Source: Elgaria multicarinata webbii (Eukaryota > Chordata > Lepidosauria > Squamata > Anguidae). Taken from it: 64,000 nucleotides of DNA. This document shows positions 21,769-34,359 of the stretch, piece by piece. The notes beneath the pieces were generated by a model. It had not been told where the DNA came from and did not search any database. It saw nothing but the letters and a program-made list of their open reading frames with translations. The stretch lies in assembly GCF_023053635.1 (NCBI RefSeq), contig NC_086171.1:10000006-10064005 (forward strand), in the 5' to 3' direction. Positions within the stretch are counted from its first letter, which is position 1, and every line of letters begins with the position of its first letter. A program made the translations under genes and the position numbers.

Positions 21769-22070
21769 ACACATCTACACCAAGCAGGATATTCCACTAT
21801 GAAAGCGGTATATAAAAGGCAGGGGCCACACTACTGCTTTATAGTGGTAGTGAAATGCACTGACAACTGTTGGGGCTCATGACACATCTACACTAATCAG
21901 GATATAGCACCATGAAAGTGGTATATAGTACATATGTGTCAATGGGCCTCAACAGTTGTCAGTGCACTTCAATACCACTATTTAGCAGTAGTGTGGCTCC
22001 TGCCTTTTATATACCACTTTCATACTGCTTTCATAGTGGAATATCCTGCTTGATGTAGATGAGCCCAGAG
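21769..22070. repeat. Foldback element, CTACACCAAGCAGGATAT family
   Basis: ATCTACACCAAGCAGGATAT at the left is mirrored by ATATCCTGCTTGATGTAGAT at the right. GTGGTATATA and CAACTGTTGG motifs occur in both halves. Shorter copies lie at 32950-33085, 49336-49478 and 53500-53615. Confidence 0.75.
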
Positions 22071-24019
22071 AGAGATGAAAACAGCATTGCCCTTCAAGGT
22101 TCCACAGTGAATCCCACCAAAAATGTTCCCCACCCCCCGTCATGCCATTATTAAAATCAAATGTTTCATCCCCTAACCCTAACAACTTTTGTCAAAGTAC
22201 AGTGAGTAGAAATGTACTCCCAAGAGAGAGCAATTGCAATATTACCCATCTACAGCCTTTCTAGGCAATGTCATCTCTCACAGGCACATACTAGGTCAGA
22301 CCCATGGGGAGCGCACATCATCTGGGCATGTGGGGGAGAAGTCATGAGTGCAGCAGTTCAGCATACTGCAGCCTCTTTGCTGTGTAAAAAGTGGGGGTGT
22401 TTGTGAATCAGCCCTATATTGGGGACTAAAGTCACCGTGTGCAAGTTTTCTTCCCCAGGGGGAGTGCCTGTGTAAAGAAATCCTCCTCATTGCAGCCATC
22501 TAATGAGGACAACAGGTGCAGTTTGCTTTACATTTCAAGCGTCAGAGCCCAGAATAGTTACAAATTACATGCTAGAAGGGAGTGAGCATCTTAAACGGCA
22601 AAGAAGGCCAAAGTACACATCGTATTGACTTTTTCAAACACGTGCCTCAGACCTGCCATGCCCCTTTCTCAAAGAAAAACAGACATATGTGTATGTTAGA
22701 GTGATCATGTGTCTGACTTTACAGAGGACAGTCCTCAATTTGAAAGGCTATAAGAGGAAGGTTCTCTTATAGGGTTGGAGAAACCAGTCACTTTGGGTTT
22801 CTCCCACTTCTTCTTAAGGTGCCTTCTCTTGTTGGAGTTTAGCTATCATTACAGCTATTTTTGTTTTTGACGCTGCTGCTCTAAATAATTGTACAGAAGT
22901 ACAGCTCCACTAGTCCTTCAACTTCTTTAACTATGATGTTCGTCTTCATCCCACTGATCTTTTCCCTTCAATTTCCCTTTGTATAATAAGTTGGAGTATG
23001 GTGTATTTCCCCCCTCAGATAATATTACCAAGATATTGTAATTTTCTTTTGATAGTATTTATTAATTTTGTTTGCTTGTTTATCCTATGTAGTACACCTT
23101 CATTTGTTACTTGGTCAGTCCACATTATCTTCAACCTGCGTTGATATATCCATATTTTGAGAGATTAAATTTCCCCCAAATTGTTCTTCTTAATGTCCAA
23201 GCCTCCATTCCATAAAATAATATTGAAAGCATGTAACATTTTACCCTCAGAATCTTTAGTGCAAGATTAAGGTTCTGATTACATAGCTTTCTCCCACAAG
23301 TGTGTGTGTATAAATCTTAACTTCTTTATCTTGAATATGAAGAAATTAGTGGATCTTGGTACATTCTTATAAAAACGTAAGTGAAATGAAATTCTCAACC
23401 ATTTGCATTAGCCAAATTCAAGAGGTACATGGAGAGGACCATGTTGTCTCTGCCTGTCGTAAAGCTGTTCAAGCTGTTGTCAGGGAAAAGAGGCGGCAAC
23501 CCTAATTCAGCAATAACATGGAGACTATCTATATGCACCAAAAGCCCCGGGGGGGGGGGCTGTGCAGTGGTGCTGCATTGATTATTCGATGCAGCAGCCA
23601 TCGCAGGGCTTTCACTCAAAGCTGCAAAGTTTTTCTTATCGCGGTGGCAACACACTGCTGTATAAGCGGCTCCATGGTTTCAAACCCAGACTTTTAAGAG
23701 CTAAGCACTCAAAGCACTGGGCTTGAATGGACATATCTATCCATTTCAGAATTTCCCATATATTTATTTTTGCCCTGCAACTCAACGTCTTTCTGTCCTA
23801 ATATGAAGAAATTTCTGAATTTTGATAAATTCTCAGCAAAAGAGGAATTGAAATGAAAGGTTCATCCATACCTAGTCCTCTATTTAAAGGGCCAACTAGT
23901 CCCGTTTAAAGATAAAGAACCATATGAATGGAGAGCAGGGGCCCATATCAACAGTTAGGACCTGGATAGCAAACTTAGGAGGAGCACAGTTCATTCCGTC
24001 ACAGTCTTCCCAGTATGGT
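22071..24019. other. Intergenic, no gene recognised
   Basis: Contains a GC-rich foldback fragment around 23520-23690 (GGTGCTGCATTGATTATTCG, GATGCAGCAGCC). The remainder is unassigned A/T-rich DNA. Confidence 0.5.
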
Positions 24020-24187
24020 GAAATATATTGTATTTCCATTTAAGTTATAGTAATGATTTCTAAATATGTATTTCTATATATTTGTGTATGCAAAGTTTAT
24101 GCAAAACAGTGTCCTCCTTTGTTCTAATTTTGGGTGATGCGCTTCCATTTTTATTTTTACTTTTAGCAATGCAAAGTGGAAACACAA

Positions 24188-24189
<2 letters not shown>

Positions 24190-24257
<68 letters not shown>
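24190..24257. repeat. (GT)n(GA)n microsatellite
   Basis: About 17 GT units, then about 17 GA units. Confidence 0.95.
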
Positions 24258-24260
<3 letters not shown>

Positions 24261-24954
24261 GGATTGTGGGGGAGGGGAGTAGGAGAAGTTAACTCCAAAG
24301 ATGTGGGCAAAAATATCAGCTTCAGGGCGACAGTTTTCATTACAAAATTTCACTGGGGGAAGAATTACTCCTTCTTTTCCACTCCCCATGTCATGGTCGT
24401 GATGTAGGTTCCCCCTCCCCCACAACACTTTTTGTTAAGGAACATAAGAATGTGCCATATATACCAGGTAAAGGAGCAATCCTATGTGTGTTTAGACAGA
24501 AAAAAAATCTGGAGCCTCACTTTGTTCAATGGTAGGACCGGTCTTTTGACTCAAAAAATGTAACCCTATCCTGTAGTTCAAAATGGTACAGTCCATTCTA
24601 TCAAGTCAGAATTCTACCTGGTCCTGGATGGCATGTGTGTGTAATTTCCAGAAACGTAGTATATTGACGCAGTTTCAAAAATATCACTGAGAGGTGAGTG
24701 TTTTTTTTTATGGGTGTGGTACCACCTTCTTCAACCTTATGCCGTTGGTCATGCTGGTTGGGAATTATGGGAATTGAAGTCCAACACATCTGGAAGGCAC
24801 CAGGCTAGGGAGAGCTGGGTGGTATTTCTATGTTTGCCTGGTGCTGCCTGGAATTCAAGTGTCATGACCCCTTGCACGTCTTCCTATAGGCATGGGGATG
24901 GGTGGAAAAGTGAAAGTGAAAAATCTAACTTCAGAATGGCTTTATAACAGTCAA

Positions 24955-25760
24955 CAGGTGGCCATAAGTTCTCTTTTACAGAGGACAGTCCTGTTTTTGA
25001 ACATCGGCCGGAGGTCCTTCCTCTATTTGAAGGTGTCCTCCCTTTGAAGGGCTCTCCTGTCCAATTCCAGTTTAATGATACAGAACTATTAGAACTGTCG
25101 CCTGTCACCAGTTAGCACCTAGGGGCGGTCTTCACGGCCCAGGTTGGCACCACTCTGCGGCCAACCCCCGCGCTCTCACTGGTGCGCGGTGGCAACTTGT
25201 TCTAAAGAGGGGAGGCAGCGCATGATTTCTGGCGACCATAGGCTCATCATGTCAGCCACCTCCACCTCCCCTGGCTTCTGGCGACCAATAGGGGGTCACC
25301 TATCGCCCGGGAACACCCCCGGAGTGTCTCCAAGTGAGGACAGACCGGTGGAAGAGCCAGGCTGACCTTGCTCTGGCTGGAAAAGTCAGGTAAAGTTCCT
25401 GACTTTTCAGCCACTCATCTTTGCCTCTTTGCCCCAGGGTGGCTTCGAATCTGCGGCTGCAGCATCTAACTGATGCAGCACAGATTCGGAGTCACCCCGG
25501 GCCAAAGACATCAAGACAGCCCCCTAAACTGCAGAATGAGGAACAAGGCACACAGTTCACCTGGTCACAGTCTTCCCACTATAGTGAGATGTACTGTATT
25601 TTGCTTTCAATTATAGTAATTATTTCTGAATTTGCATTCATATGTATAAATTAGCATATGCATACTTTAGGCAAATCGGCAGTATCTTTTGTCCTCTTTT
25701 TTGGTGATGCATTTCCACATTTTTTTTAACAATTCGTAAGTGGCTACTATACTTGAAATG
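24955..25760. mobile_element. GTGGCCACC-family element carrying a GC-rich foldback insertion (25118-25525)
   Basis: The outer parts (GGTGGCCATAAGTTCTC at the left, TTATAGTAATTATTTCTGAA and GTAAGTGGCTAC at the right) match 59694-60588. The middle, GGGGCGGTCTTCAC to AAGACAGCCCC, is a separate GC-rich palindromic element. The short repeat CTA flanks it, but a proof-level duplication is not visible. Confidence 0.55.
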
Positions 25761-26970
25761 CACCTTTAATAGTTTTATAGAGAGCTGCATTGCTCTTAAA
25801 AAAAGAAAAGAGAAAAAGCAGTAAGCAAAACTTTGTAAAGTAACATGTGTACATTTGTGTTTAACAGATAAATAGGTCACAGACAAAACACACTAGAGAT
25901 GCAACACGCTAGAGGGAAATCTGGCTTTTTAATGTGTCCGGGGTTTGACTTTCAAGGAGTTCCTCCACACACGCGGAGGCTGGGGTGGGGGTGGGACGTG
26001 CCACTCAGTGACTAATCCTTCTGCCACTGCCTCACATAAACATGTTTTTAAGCTCTTTGTGCAATCGGTAGGGAACGCGTTGTCCTTTTTGTCGTCGGCC
26101 CAACATACGTGTGAGAATGGAAGAACAATGCCCAGAAAGAAAGAACCTGCCGTTTATTCAGCTGGCTGTGCAAGAGGAACCGTGTATGTTTACCAAGTGT
26201 TAGTAGCTCACCCCCCCACCCCCACTCCCACTCCCACCCCCAAATAAGGGATGGAAACCAGAACAAGGCAGAAACAGAAGCTACTGGCAGACAACAGCCT
26301 TCTATTTCCTCCTGAAGGTTATTTTTAACTGCTTGCTAACTTTTATATTTGCATCATCATCTTTTGGACACCCTTTCCCCCCACCCCGCTATTCCTGTTC
26401 ATCTCAAAGAGTGTGCTTGCTGCCTCTTTATTTAAACCGGTCAATTCATTTCCAAGTGTCTATAGAGCTAAGAAGCATCAATGGGAGGCAGGCTTAACTT
26501 CCTTTTTTTAAGGCATGCAGCCTCAAAACAGCTGGAATAATCGTCCAGCTTTATTGAAACTGGCTCCCATATTGTCAAGCATTAGGACACTCTTAATCCG
26601 TCCTTTTTAAAAAGCCTGGCTGTGCAGCATAAACAGAAGCTGTGTGGCTCTTATATATGGTTACGAGGCCCTTTCCTCCTGTTTACGCATGTATGCAGGG
26701 TTCCTACTGCTAGCGCACTTTGTTGGGACAAGACACTGAAAAGGAGAGATTTAAGGAGCACGAATTGGATCTGGATCCCTGCATTCTCCGAGTTTAGAAA
26801 TATTTAAAGCTGTGAGCTTGGGTTCCCCCCAACTGAAGTAAGGTTCTTCAAGGGCAAGGACTTCTCCTTCTCCTTCTCCTCCTCCTCTTAAGAGGGACAA
26901 AGAATGCATTTTGGAAATCTAAGCTCTTCCTTGATCTCTTATCAGTATTGAAAGCAACCAGGCCCTCGTT
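25761..26970. other. Intergenic, no gene recognised
   Basis: A C-rich CACCCCCA simple repeat lies at 26211-26242 and a TCC-rich run at 26865-26888. Otherwise unassigned. Confidence 0.5.
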
Positions 26971-26974
26971 TATA

Positions 26975-27965
26975 CGAGTTCATTAATGCTGCGCCTGGTG
27001 GCGCGAGCCACAGTGCAGCTGCATTGATGCTCCTTCCCAGCTTCTACATGTAGGGTGACCATATTTGGGAAACCAAAAAAGAGGACACCTAGTGTGTGTA
27101 TGGGGAAGCAGCTTTCTGAGTCCTGCAGAAAGTACGTTATTCCCCTGCCACCTTAAAGAACCAGATTGGAGTGGAGGAGGGGAAAGGATTTCATTCTGCA
27201 CCACCACCATCCACTCCAATGGGGGCCTTTTCTATAATGTCCACGAATGACCCACTTTCCCCTTTAAGACCTCAATTGGAGCTCGGGGTGGGGGAATGAT
27301 GTGCCTCAAGAAAGCATGTCACTCCCTCCTGCCATGCTAATGGCAGCCTTAAAGGGGAAGGTGTGTCATTCCAGGACATTATTGAAAATTATAGAAAATC
27401 CCCCCTGACACCATGGAAAGAACAAAAACCAGGACAAATCTGGGGAAATCCTGACAGTTGGTCACCCTACTACATGGGAAGGAGCACAGTTGAGGGTTTT
27501 GCACCAGCCCCCACCGCCGCGCCCGCCCAAGCACTCATGAGGCCAATCCGGGGGTGCCTGGGAGCATCCACACCCCCTCTGCTCTGGTAAGTGGGGGTTT
27601 TAATGAGAAAATGGGGCTGACATGTTTTTTGTTTAGCTGTAAATGTGAAGGATCGCATTTACAGCTAACGGGGGCAGGGAACAATGGGCGAGGAATGGGA
27701 TACTCCTTCCCTGGAGGGATTTCCAATCTCCCCTTTAAATTTTATTTATTTTTCCTTAACAAGGCTCCGCAGAGGCATGGAGCCTTCCTCCAATCTAAAA
27801 AAGTCGGGGTAAGTCCCCAACTTCTTTAGTGCGGAGCTTTGGGGCTTTGCCCCTGGATTGATTCAGAGTGGTGACTGCATCATGTACATCACCTGCTGCC
27901 ACTTTGAAGCAATCCAGGGGCAAAGTGGAGGTCAAAACTGTGGGTGCATATCAGGAAAAAAGTAA
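26975..27965. mobile_element. Foldback element split by a TAGGGTGACC MITE
   Basis: GCATTGATGCTCCTTCCCAG at 27021 continues past the inserted element at 27470 as CTACATGGGAAGGAGCA. The outer part is mirrored by later blocks such as ACTTTGAAGCAATCCAGGGG and GGGGCTTTGCCCCTGGATTG. Borders are approximate. Confidence 0.5.
27051..27469. mobile_element. TAGGGTGACC hAT-type MITE (nested)
   Basis: The ends TAGGGTGACCATATTTGG and GTTGGTCACCCTA are flanked by CTACATG (27044-27050 and 27470-27476), a 7-bp duplication. Non-coding. It interrupts an older element. Confidence 0.8.
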
Positions 27966-28947
27966 GTGTGATGGAGCTCTGTATGTGCTCAGGCCTCAGA
28001 GCCCTCTTCAGGTAGAATAGCCCTATCCAACATTGCCCGCTCTGATTGGCTGGGAGTATGATGCCTCTTGATTGGATAGGCCTGGCATAAATACTCTGGC
28101 TTACTCTAGCCAATGGAGCCTACAGCCTACTCTGGACCTTCTGTCTGCTGTACTCCAGCATCAGCAACTGATCCTAGGAAATTCTGGGGTAGTGATTGTA
28201 CTATTTAGGTATGGTTCGTTGGCTACAGTTGCCCAGAGTTTTGAGGTAACAACTATTGTTCCCAACACATGCTTCCTTTGCCACGCCATTGCCTGCAGCC
28301 CAATCCCAAATTGTACAAGAAGAAATACAGGTTTCCTAAGTAGAACAGATTAGAACTATTAATTTGATTGGGCATTTAGCTTCCTCTGTTTGCAGAATTT
28401 GGTGCAAAAACCGATGCTTTGTCCTCCTAGGTACTTGACAGGCGCTTAAACAATTTGTACTCTTTAGAATCAAAAGCCTCACTCTGGCACAGTTTGAGAT
28501 CATCTGCCGTAAATTACAAAAGATATCTTCATTGTTACTGCTTCGCTACTCTGTTGACCCTGATATAAAAGTACTGATAAACAATACAACAAAGTATCTA
28601 TTTTAGCCTGAGCCTGCCAGGTATGTCAATATGTTCTCTAAATATCTGGAAAGGACACAGCTTCATTCTGGAGAAATCAGAACACGGAGAAACTCCTGGG
28701 AAAACATCTACCCTCTCCTCCAGTAATAAATACCCTCCTTGTGAAGAAAAAGGAGATTTAATTCTTGGCTGATGGCAATCTGTGAAGATGGTGATTTAAA
28801 GAAAAGATTTATCCTTACTCCTGCATGCTGGTTTTCACAGGTGCGGAGTATAGATATCCTCTGTAAAGCTGAGAATTAACTAAGAATGGCTTCAAAGGTA
28901 AAGTCAGAAACATATATATCCATCAGGCACCCTTAAATTTAAGTACA

Positions 28948-29150
28948 TAAGAAGAGCTATGCTGGATCCGACCAAGGTCCATCTCATCCAGTACTCTGCT
29001 CACACAGTAGCCAACCAGCTGTCAACCAAGGATACACAAGCAGGACACAGGTATAACAGCACTCTCCCACCTATGTTCCCCAGCAACTGGTGTTTATATA
29101 AGCTTACTGCCTCTGATACTGGTATAGTCCCATACCAGTCTGAATTAGTT
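28948..29150 (-). repeat. Dispersed retroposon-like repeat, copy 2
   Basis: The inverse of the 9944-10232 family: ACATAAGAAGAGCTATGCTG, CCATCTCATCCAGTACTCTG, AGCCAACCAGCTGTCAACC. Confidence 0.6.
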
Positions 29151-29221
29151 AAGCATGGAAAAGTCTTGCAATGTGCAAAAATGTCCTTAGATACTTAAGG
29201 TTGCCAAATAAGGTGATTTAG

Positions 29222-29876
29222 AGCTCCCCAACCTGGTGTCCTCCAGTTGTGCTGAACTACAACTCATATTATCCCCAGCCAGGATAACCAATGGCTGTGC
29301 TGACAGGGAATAATGAGAGTTGCAATCCAACACAACTGGAGGAAACCTAGGGTGACCATATGAAAAGGAGGGCAGGGCTCCTGTATCTTTAACAGTTGTA
29401 CTGAAAAGGGAATTTCAGCAGGTGTCATTTGTATATATGGAGAACCTGGTGAAATTCCCTCTTCATCACAACAGTTAAAGCTGCAGGTGCCCTACCCTCT
29501 TTTAAATCTGGTCACTCTAGTATTTAAATCTGGTCACTCTAGGTTCTCCATATATACAGATGACACCTGCTGAAATTCTGTTTGTGGGACGGACGCAAGA
29601 AATGAGAGACGACACAAGTGCTGGAATTAAACTGGGCCACGGCTTGGAGGGGTCGGGCATCCCCTGATAAAGGGCCCCAACCCCTCCCAGTCCCCAGTGG
29701 CCCTGCCAATGCAGGGTGGCCACATCTCTGGCTTGCCCCGCCCACAAAACCCTCCCCATGCCCAGGCTTTGCCGGGCATGGCAGAATGTGCCTTTCCATG
29801 CAACTGTTAAAGATACAGGAACCCTGCCCTCCTTTCCGTATGGTCACCCTAGGAAACCAGAGTTGGGGAAGGCTGA
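29222..29876. mobile_element. ACTACAACTC foldback element containing a nested MITE
   Basis: The left part GAGCTCCCCAACCTGGTGTC runs to AACTGGAGGAAACC at 29347. The right part resumes as AGGAAACCAGAGTTGGGGAAGG at 29851. The break is exactly at the target duplication of the inserted element at 29348-29850. Confidence 0.85.
29348..29850. mobile_element. TAGGGTGACC hAT-type MITE with its own internal insertion
   Basis: The ends TAGGGTGACCATATGAAAAG and CCGTATGGTCACCCT are flanked by AGGAAACC on both sides (29340-29347 and 29851-29858). Compared with the 36133-36452 copy it has about 215 extra GC-rich bases at roughly 29580-29795, plus a short tandem duplication of TTTAAATCTGGTCACTCTAG near 29500-29540. 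Confidence 0.88.
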
Positions 29877-30125
29877 TGTAATCAATTAGCCATAAAAAAA
29901 AGTTCCTCTGACATCTCAGTTTGGATGTCATGCGACTGTTATATGTTGAAAAGGTCATGATTCTTGGTCAGTGCACATGGTTAGCAGGGAAAGACTACTA
30001 TTCTGATATTACCTGGTTGAAAGGTCTTTCAAGACAATCGTTTTTTTCTGCAATGAATTTTGATTTTATGGCTTCCCCTTTCCCCCATTTTATAAAATAC
30101 TTCAGTGAAAATTCTTGATGTGTCT

Positions 30126-30235
30126 TACACTGGTAAAAACAAGCAAGGGTCTTGTGGCAGCTTAAAGAATAACATATTTACTGTGTCATAAGCTTTCATG
30201 GACTAGGGCCAACTACATTTGATGCCTGAAGCCTT
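30126..30235 (+). repeat. Interspersed repeat with AAGCTTTCATGGACTAG
   Basis: Matches the 7692-7815 family: GGGTCTTGTGGCAGCTTAAA, then ATAAGCTTTCATGGACTAGG. Confidence 0.55.
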
Positions 30236-30540
30236 TGGTCACTGAACTGGAACAAATGGGGACAAATGAAGGGTAGACAGAAAATGGAAGGAAAATTGGA
30301 ACACATGAGATGGACTGGGCCCAAAATTAACACAGTTTAGTGTACAAAGGAATTGATAGCCCCTTTCTTCAGTGCGTCTGTGTGCATGTCTAGAAATGTA
30401 GACATTGTGTTTGGTTAGGAAGTTGGTGAATATCTTTACCATGCATGAGATCAGGTTCACTTTATGGGGTTCCTAACCACTAATATGTCGCTACTGAAAG
30501 TTGCCAGTTTTGCCGTCAGTGGGAAAGGGATTGCAAATAA

Positions 30541-30788
30541 AATTTCCAGAGAATAATTTATTTATTATTACATTTATATCCTGCCTTTTTTCTTCTCACA
30601 AGGCACCAGAGAATCTCACATGGAACTCCTCATCTCAATATTATCCTCACAACAACCTTGTGAAATACGTTAGGCTAAAATTTAGTGACTGACCCAAAGA
30701 AACTCAGTGAGTTTCATGGCCAAATGGGGATGAGAACCTGGATCTCCTGAATCCCAGTCTAGCACTGTAACCACTACACTATAATGCC
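30541..30788 (-). mobile_element. tRNA-derived SINE, near full length
   Basis: On the - strand it starts with an A-box-like head (TAGTGTAGTGGTTACAGTGC) and a B-box-like GGTTCTCATCC. The conserved body follows (GCCATGAAACTCACTGAGTT, GGTTGTTGTGAGGATAA), with a tail ending in TAATAATAAATAAA. Same family as 33616-33865 and 34360-34450. Confidence 0.82.
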
Positions 30789-31129
30789 TTTGTATAAATC
30801 TGTGGTGCATTTGAAGTATGGTGTATCATTCCAGTGAATGAATCTCAAAAACCAGGTATACCATAGAGATGGGAAAGATGCAGAAAATAATCCAGAGATT
30901 GGAGAAGCTTCCACATGAGGAAGGGCTAAAGCCTTTAGGGCTAGAAAAAAGGGTGGTAAAAGGGCACATGCTAAAGTTTTATACAATTACGATTGTTGTC
31001 AAAAAAAAGTAGACAAATATCTGATTTTCCTTCCCTCCCTCACGATACTAGAACTTAAGGATCACTCACCGTAATTGCTGTGTAGCACATTCAAAACAGG
31101 CAAAATAAAATAAAAGTAATTTTCACAAA

Positions 31130-31198
31130 ACGCATGATTAATTTATGGAATTCACTGTTTTACACATTCATTCATTCATTAAAACATTTCCAAGCCAC

Positions 31199-31238
<40 letters not shown>

Positions 31239-31470
31239 TACACACACTTGACCCTTGGAAATTGCTGAAAGTGTGTTAATGACCATTGCCTTAGATGGCT
31301 TTATAGGGGATTAGACAGGTAGCTTGGCAATGGTAATGGGCCACAATAGCTCAATAGAACCTCCATGTTCAGTGGTAGCCTCCCAATTGCTGGGGGTAAA
31401 GGTTGGAGAAGGCTACTGCCTTCAGGCCCTGCTTGTGGGCTCTCCTCAGGGGCTCATGGGGCTGACTTTG
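31130..31470 (+). repeat. Dispersed retroposon-like repeat with (CT)n(CA)n insert
   Basis: ATTAATTTATGGAATTCACT, then (CT)n(CA)n at 31200-31246, then GATGGCTTTATAGGGGATTA and CTGGGGGTAAAGG. Related to 9944-10232. Confidence 0.55.
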
Positions 31471-32614
31471 TAGACTATGCATTTCTTTTGATATCCCAGC
31501 ACCCAACTTTCATGCAGTAGGATCTTTCATTTTGTTCTGCCCTATTGCAAGGAATGGCGCAATGCCAGACAAGGGGATGAAATCCCATAATTTACCATAA
31601 AAACCTCAGAAAAGAGACTGAGCAATTTCTGTAATCATACACATGCAGCCTAAAATATAACACTGAAATGTACTTCTTTTTGAAGAAGAGCTGGAAAGCT
31701 TGTAATAGAACATGTTCCACTAAAATGCATCCCCACATTTATTTTGAATCTCATTCCCTGGCTACATTTAAATCAAACAATACAAATTCAAAGCTTTGTT
31801 GCCCCCCCCCCCCCGCAATGAAAAAATAAAAAGGACAGAGGGCTACCCCTATGAGTGATACAATTTGAGTGGTACATGACCACTCCAATTGTCACATTTG
31901 ATGGAAGCTGTGCATCTTCTGGGTTTGTTTGCCAAAAGCTTCAAAAAACACACAAAGCTTCTGCCCGATCAATGAGTCATTGAACTATCTACTAGGTACT
32001 TTTCTCTTTCAGAATAGAATTATTTTTCTCTGCTCTACCCTTGTTGCTAGCTGTGTTGCTAGTTGTCTCGCACACCTTTATTGACTGAACCAAGAAAAGG
32101 CCTTGTATTTCACTTTGATGACAAAAGAATAACCATCAAGATATACCTCTGAGTCGCCCTGGAAATTAACAAATGGCCACAGCATTCTAAACTGTTGTTT
32201 CTGGGCACTGATGCTCATATAGAATTATGAGACCATTGTAGTGAGTAGTAGGCTTTCTTCAGGAGCTGTTGTGAAATGAAGGTGATGATTTCAAGCTTTT
32301 GAAGAATAGAACCAACTGAAGAGTCTAAGGAATACAAAAATCTAAGAATGTACTCATTTTGCCAGGCTCCGAAACCCCAGAGAGGGTAGGCATCTATAAA
32401 GTGACTAAAATATATCCATTTCTGGATATTCTGGTTGGCAGCAGTAAGATGGACTTGGCTCTCTCACTGAGCCTGGAAATTAAAGCTTTAGTGGTGGTTA
32501 GAAATGGCTTTTTTATTAACACCATCTTATGAAAAAACTGAACCACACAACTGATTAACATAACTTCTTGCCTAGAAAGCCATGACTGATTCAGTAGCCC
32601 CTGAAGAAGGATGT
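31471..32614. other. Intergenic, no gene recognised
   Basis: Only a 13-base C run at 31802-31814 stands out. Confidence 0.5.
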
Positions 32615-32835
32615 GTTTGGACATCCTGATAAACCATGGTTTATTGTGATGGGAATGAGCCTGGCTTTCCCCTGGGTTCATGTGCTCCCCACTCCCTGAC
32701 ATGGAGGTCAGAAGCTTTCACTTACAATTTTGATCCACAGTTTGTGACTTCTGAACCCAACCCATAGTTACAACTTAACTATGATTTGTTTGAAACAAGC
32801 CAACTTCACAAACCAAGGTTCAGGCTTGACCATCC
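32615..32835. repeat. Foldback element, ATAAACCATGGTTTAT family
   Basis: GATAAACCATGGTTTATTGT at 32629, AGTTTGTGACTTCTGAACCC, and ACTTCACAAACCAAGGTTCA. Related to 17418-17905. Confidence 0.5.
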
Positions 32836-32839
32836 TTGT

Positions 32840-33610
32840 AGACCAGGAGTTTCCAAACTTTTTGGAATTCTCAGAGATTGCCATGGGTGCTCTCACAAAA
32901 TGGTTACCATGACGGGCATGGCCAGTCACAAAACACCCATTTCCCAGAAGGTAAACTGGGCCAGATCTACACTAAGCAGGATATACCACTATGAAAGCAG
33001 TATGAAAATGATATATGGAATGTGTCATGGGCCCCAAAAGTCGTCAGTGCACTTCAATACCATTATAAAGCAGTAGATCCTGCCCTTGTGAGACTAAAAG
33101 AAAAGTAACAAGGCAGAGTTAGTGTCTGCGTTCCAAAACACAAAACTGCTATTTTGAGTCCACAGTTTTCTGTTCCTGCACCCATTTCACAGAAAGCAGG
33201 CTCAGACACAGAAACTGAGCACAAGATAGCAATGGGGTGTGAACCACAAATGCCAAATCACATATATGCCCCCATAAAGGATAAGAGAAGACAAACTAGT
33301 GATGCTCAGAGAAACAAACACATATACATGCACAATACCCCAAGGAAGACACGCACACACACCGCCAACACACTATGCACACAAGCAAAACATACACCAA
33401 ACTGTCTGCCATTTTTATTTTCTCAGAATGCCACCTGAGCCTCCAGAGGCATTCTGGGAAATAAAGATGTCACTGGAGCCCTGGGCTTGTTTTTGCAGTA
33501 CGCCAGCCTCCTCATTATTTTTTAATGTAAAAATAAAATAAAATAAAAAATCAGAAGAGAGAGAGACTGGCAAGCATCACGTTGGGGTCCCCCCCACCAT
33601 AGATTCTATT
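32840..33610. repeat. Mosaic of a CTCTCACAAAATGG repeat and a nested foldback element
   Basis: 32840-32945 resembles 36870-37060 (CTCTCACAAAATGG, CACTCATTTCCCAGAAG). 32950-33085 is a CTACACTAAGCAGGATAT foldback copy ending GTAGATCCTGCCC. The family resemblance may resume near 33566 (GCAAGCATCACGTTGGGGTC). The order of insertion is inferred. Confidence 0.45.
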
Positions 33611-33615
33611 GTGAT

Positions 33616-33865
33616 CACTGGAGAAGAGAGGCAGTGTGCTGCAATGGTTAGAATGTTGGACTAGGAATGGGGAGTATCGGGTTCAAATTCCTGCTCAGCC
33701 ATGAAAGTTCATTGGATGCTTTTGGGTGATGCACTATTCATCAGCCTAACCTACCTCTCAAGGTTGTTGTGAGAATAAAATGGACAAGGGGCAAATCATA
33801 TTATGTGTCTCAAACTTGTTAGAAGAAGGGCAGGATAAACATTAAATAAATCAAATAGAATGATT
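33616..33865 (+). mobile_element. tRNA-derived SINE, near full length
   Basis: A-box region GTGCTGCAATGGTTAGAATG, B-box GGGTTCAAATTCC. The body is GCCATGAAAGTTCATTGG and CCTAACCTACCTCTCAAGGT, then TTGTTGTGAGAATAAAATGG and an AT-rich tail to about 33865. The RNA polymerase III boxes are recognisable, but this is a retroposon and not a tRNA gene. Confidence 0.85.
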
Positions 33866-34044
33866 CACCCTGAGATTAACACAAGAGAAGCAGGGCCTGT
33901 GACAAAATGTTGCAGTGTACAGTGCTCCTGCTCAGGATGGTCCATTCCATCCCCATCCCTATCAGCATTCTGTGGCCACTTAAGATTTTTTGTACTTTTA
34001 CCAGCCTTAAGACTCTCTCAAGCCTAGTGATACTTTTCGATGGA

Positions 34045-34315
34045 CATGGCCGGCCCTACCATTAAGCAGGGTGAGGCAGTCGCCTCAAGCAGCAGATGTT
34101 AGGATGTGACAGCAATGTATTGGAGGAGAGTGCCGTGGGCCATGCGGGATGACCCTTGCCCACTAAGCTGGCCTGCTGCCTTCAGGTGTGGTGGAGGAGT
34201 CTGTCCCATTGACAGTTGTCCAAGAAAAGTTAAACTGCCAGTCCAGGCAGCTTTTATACATCGAATGGGCCATCTTTACCTCATCTGCATGGATGATGCC
34301 GTTTTGGTGATATAA
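34045..34315. mobile_element. hAT-type remnant (GGCCGGCCCTACCATTA)
   Basis: GGCCGGCCCTACCATTAAGC, AGGCAGTCGCCTCAAGCAGC. Shares its left part with 1372-1650. The right border is unclear. Confidence 0.4.
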
Positions 34316-34359
34316 GTATCAGCAATTGGAGAACTGAGATCTCCGTGTTAGTATATAAT

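Noticed and set aside
33616-33700. Possible tRNA gene
   Set aside because: A and B boxes are present, but the sequence continues into a SINE body and tail and the cloverleaf is not intact.
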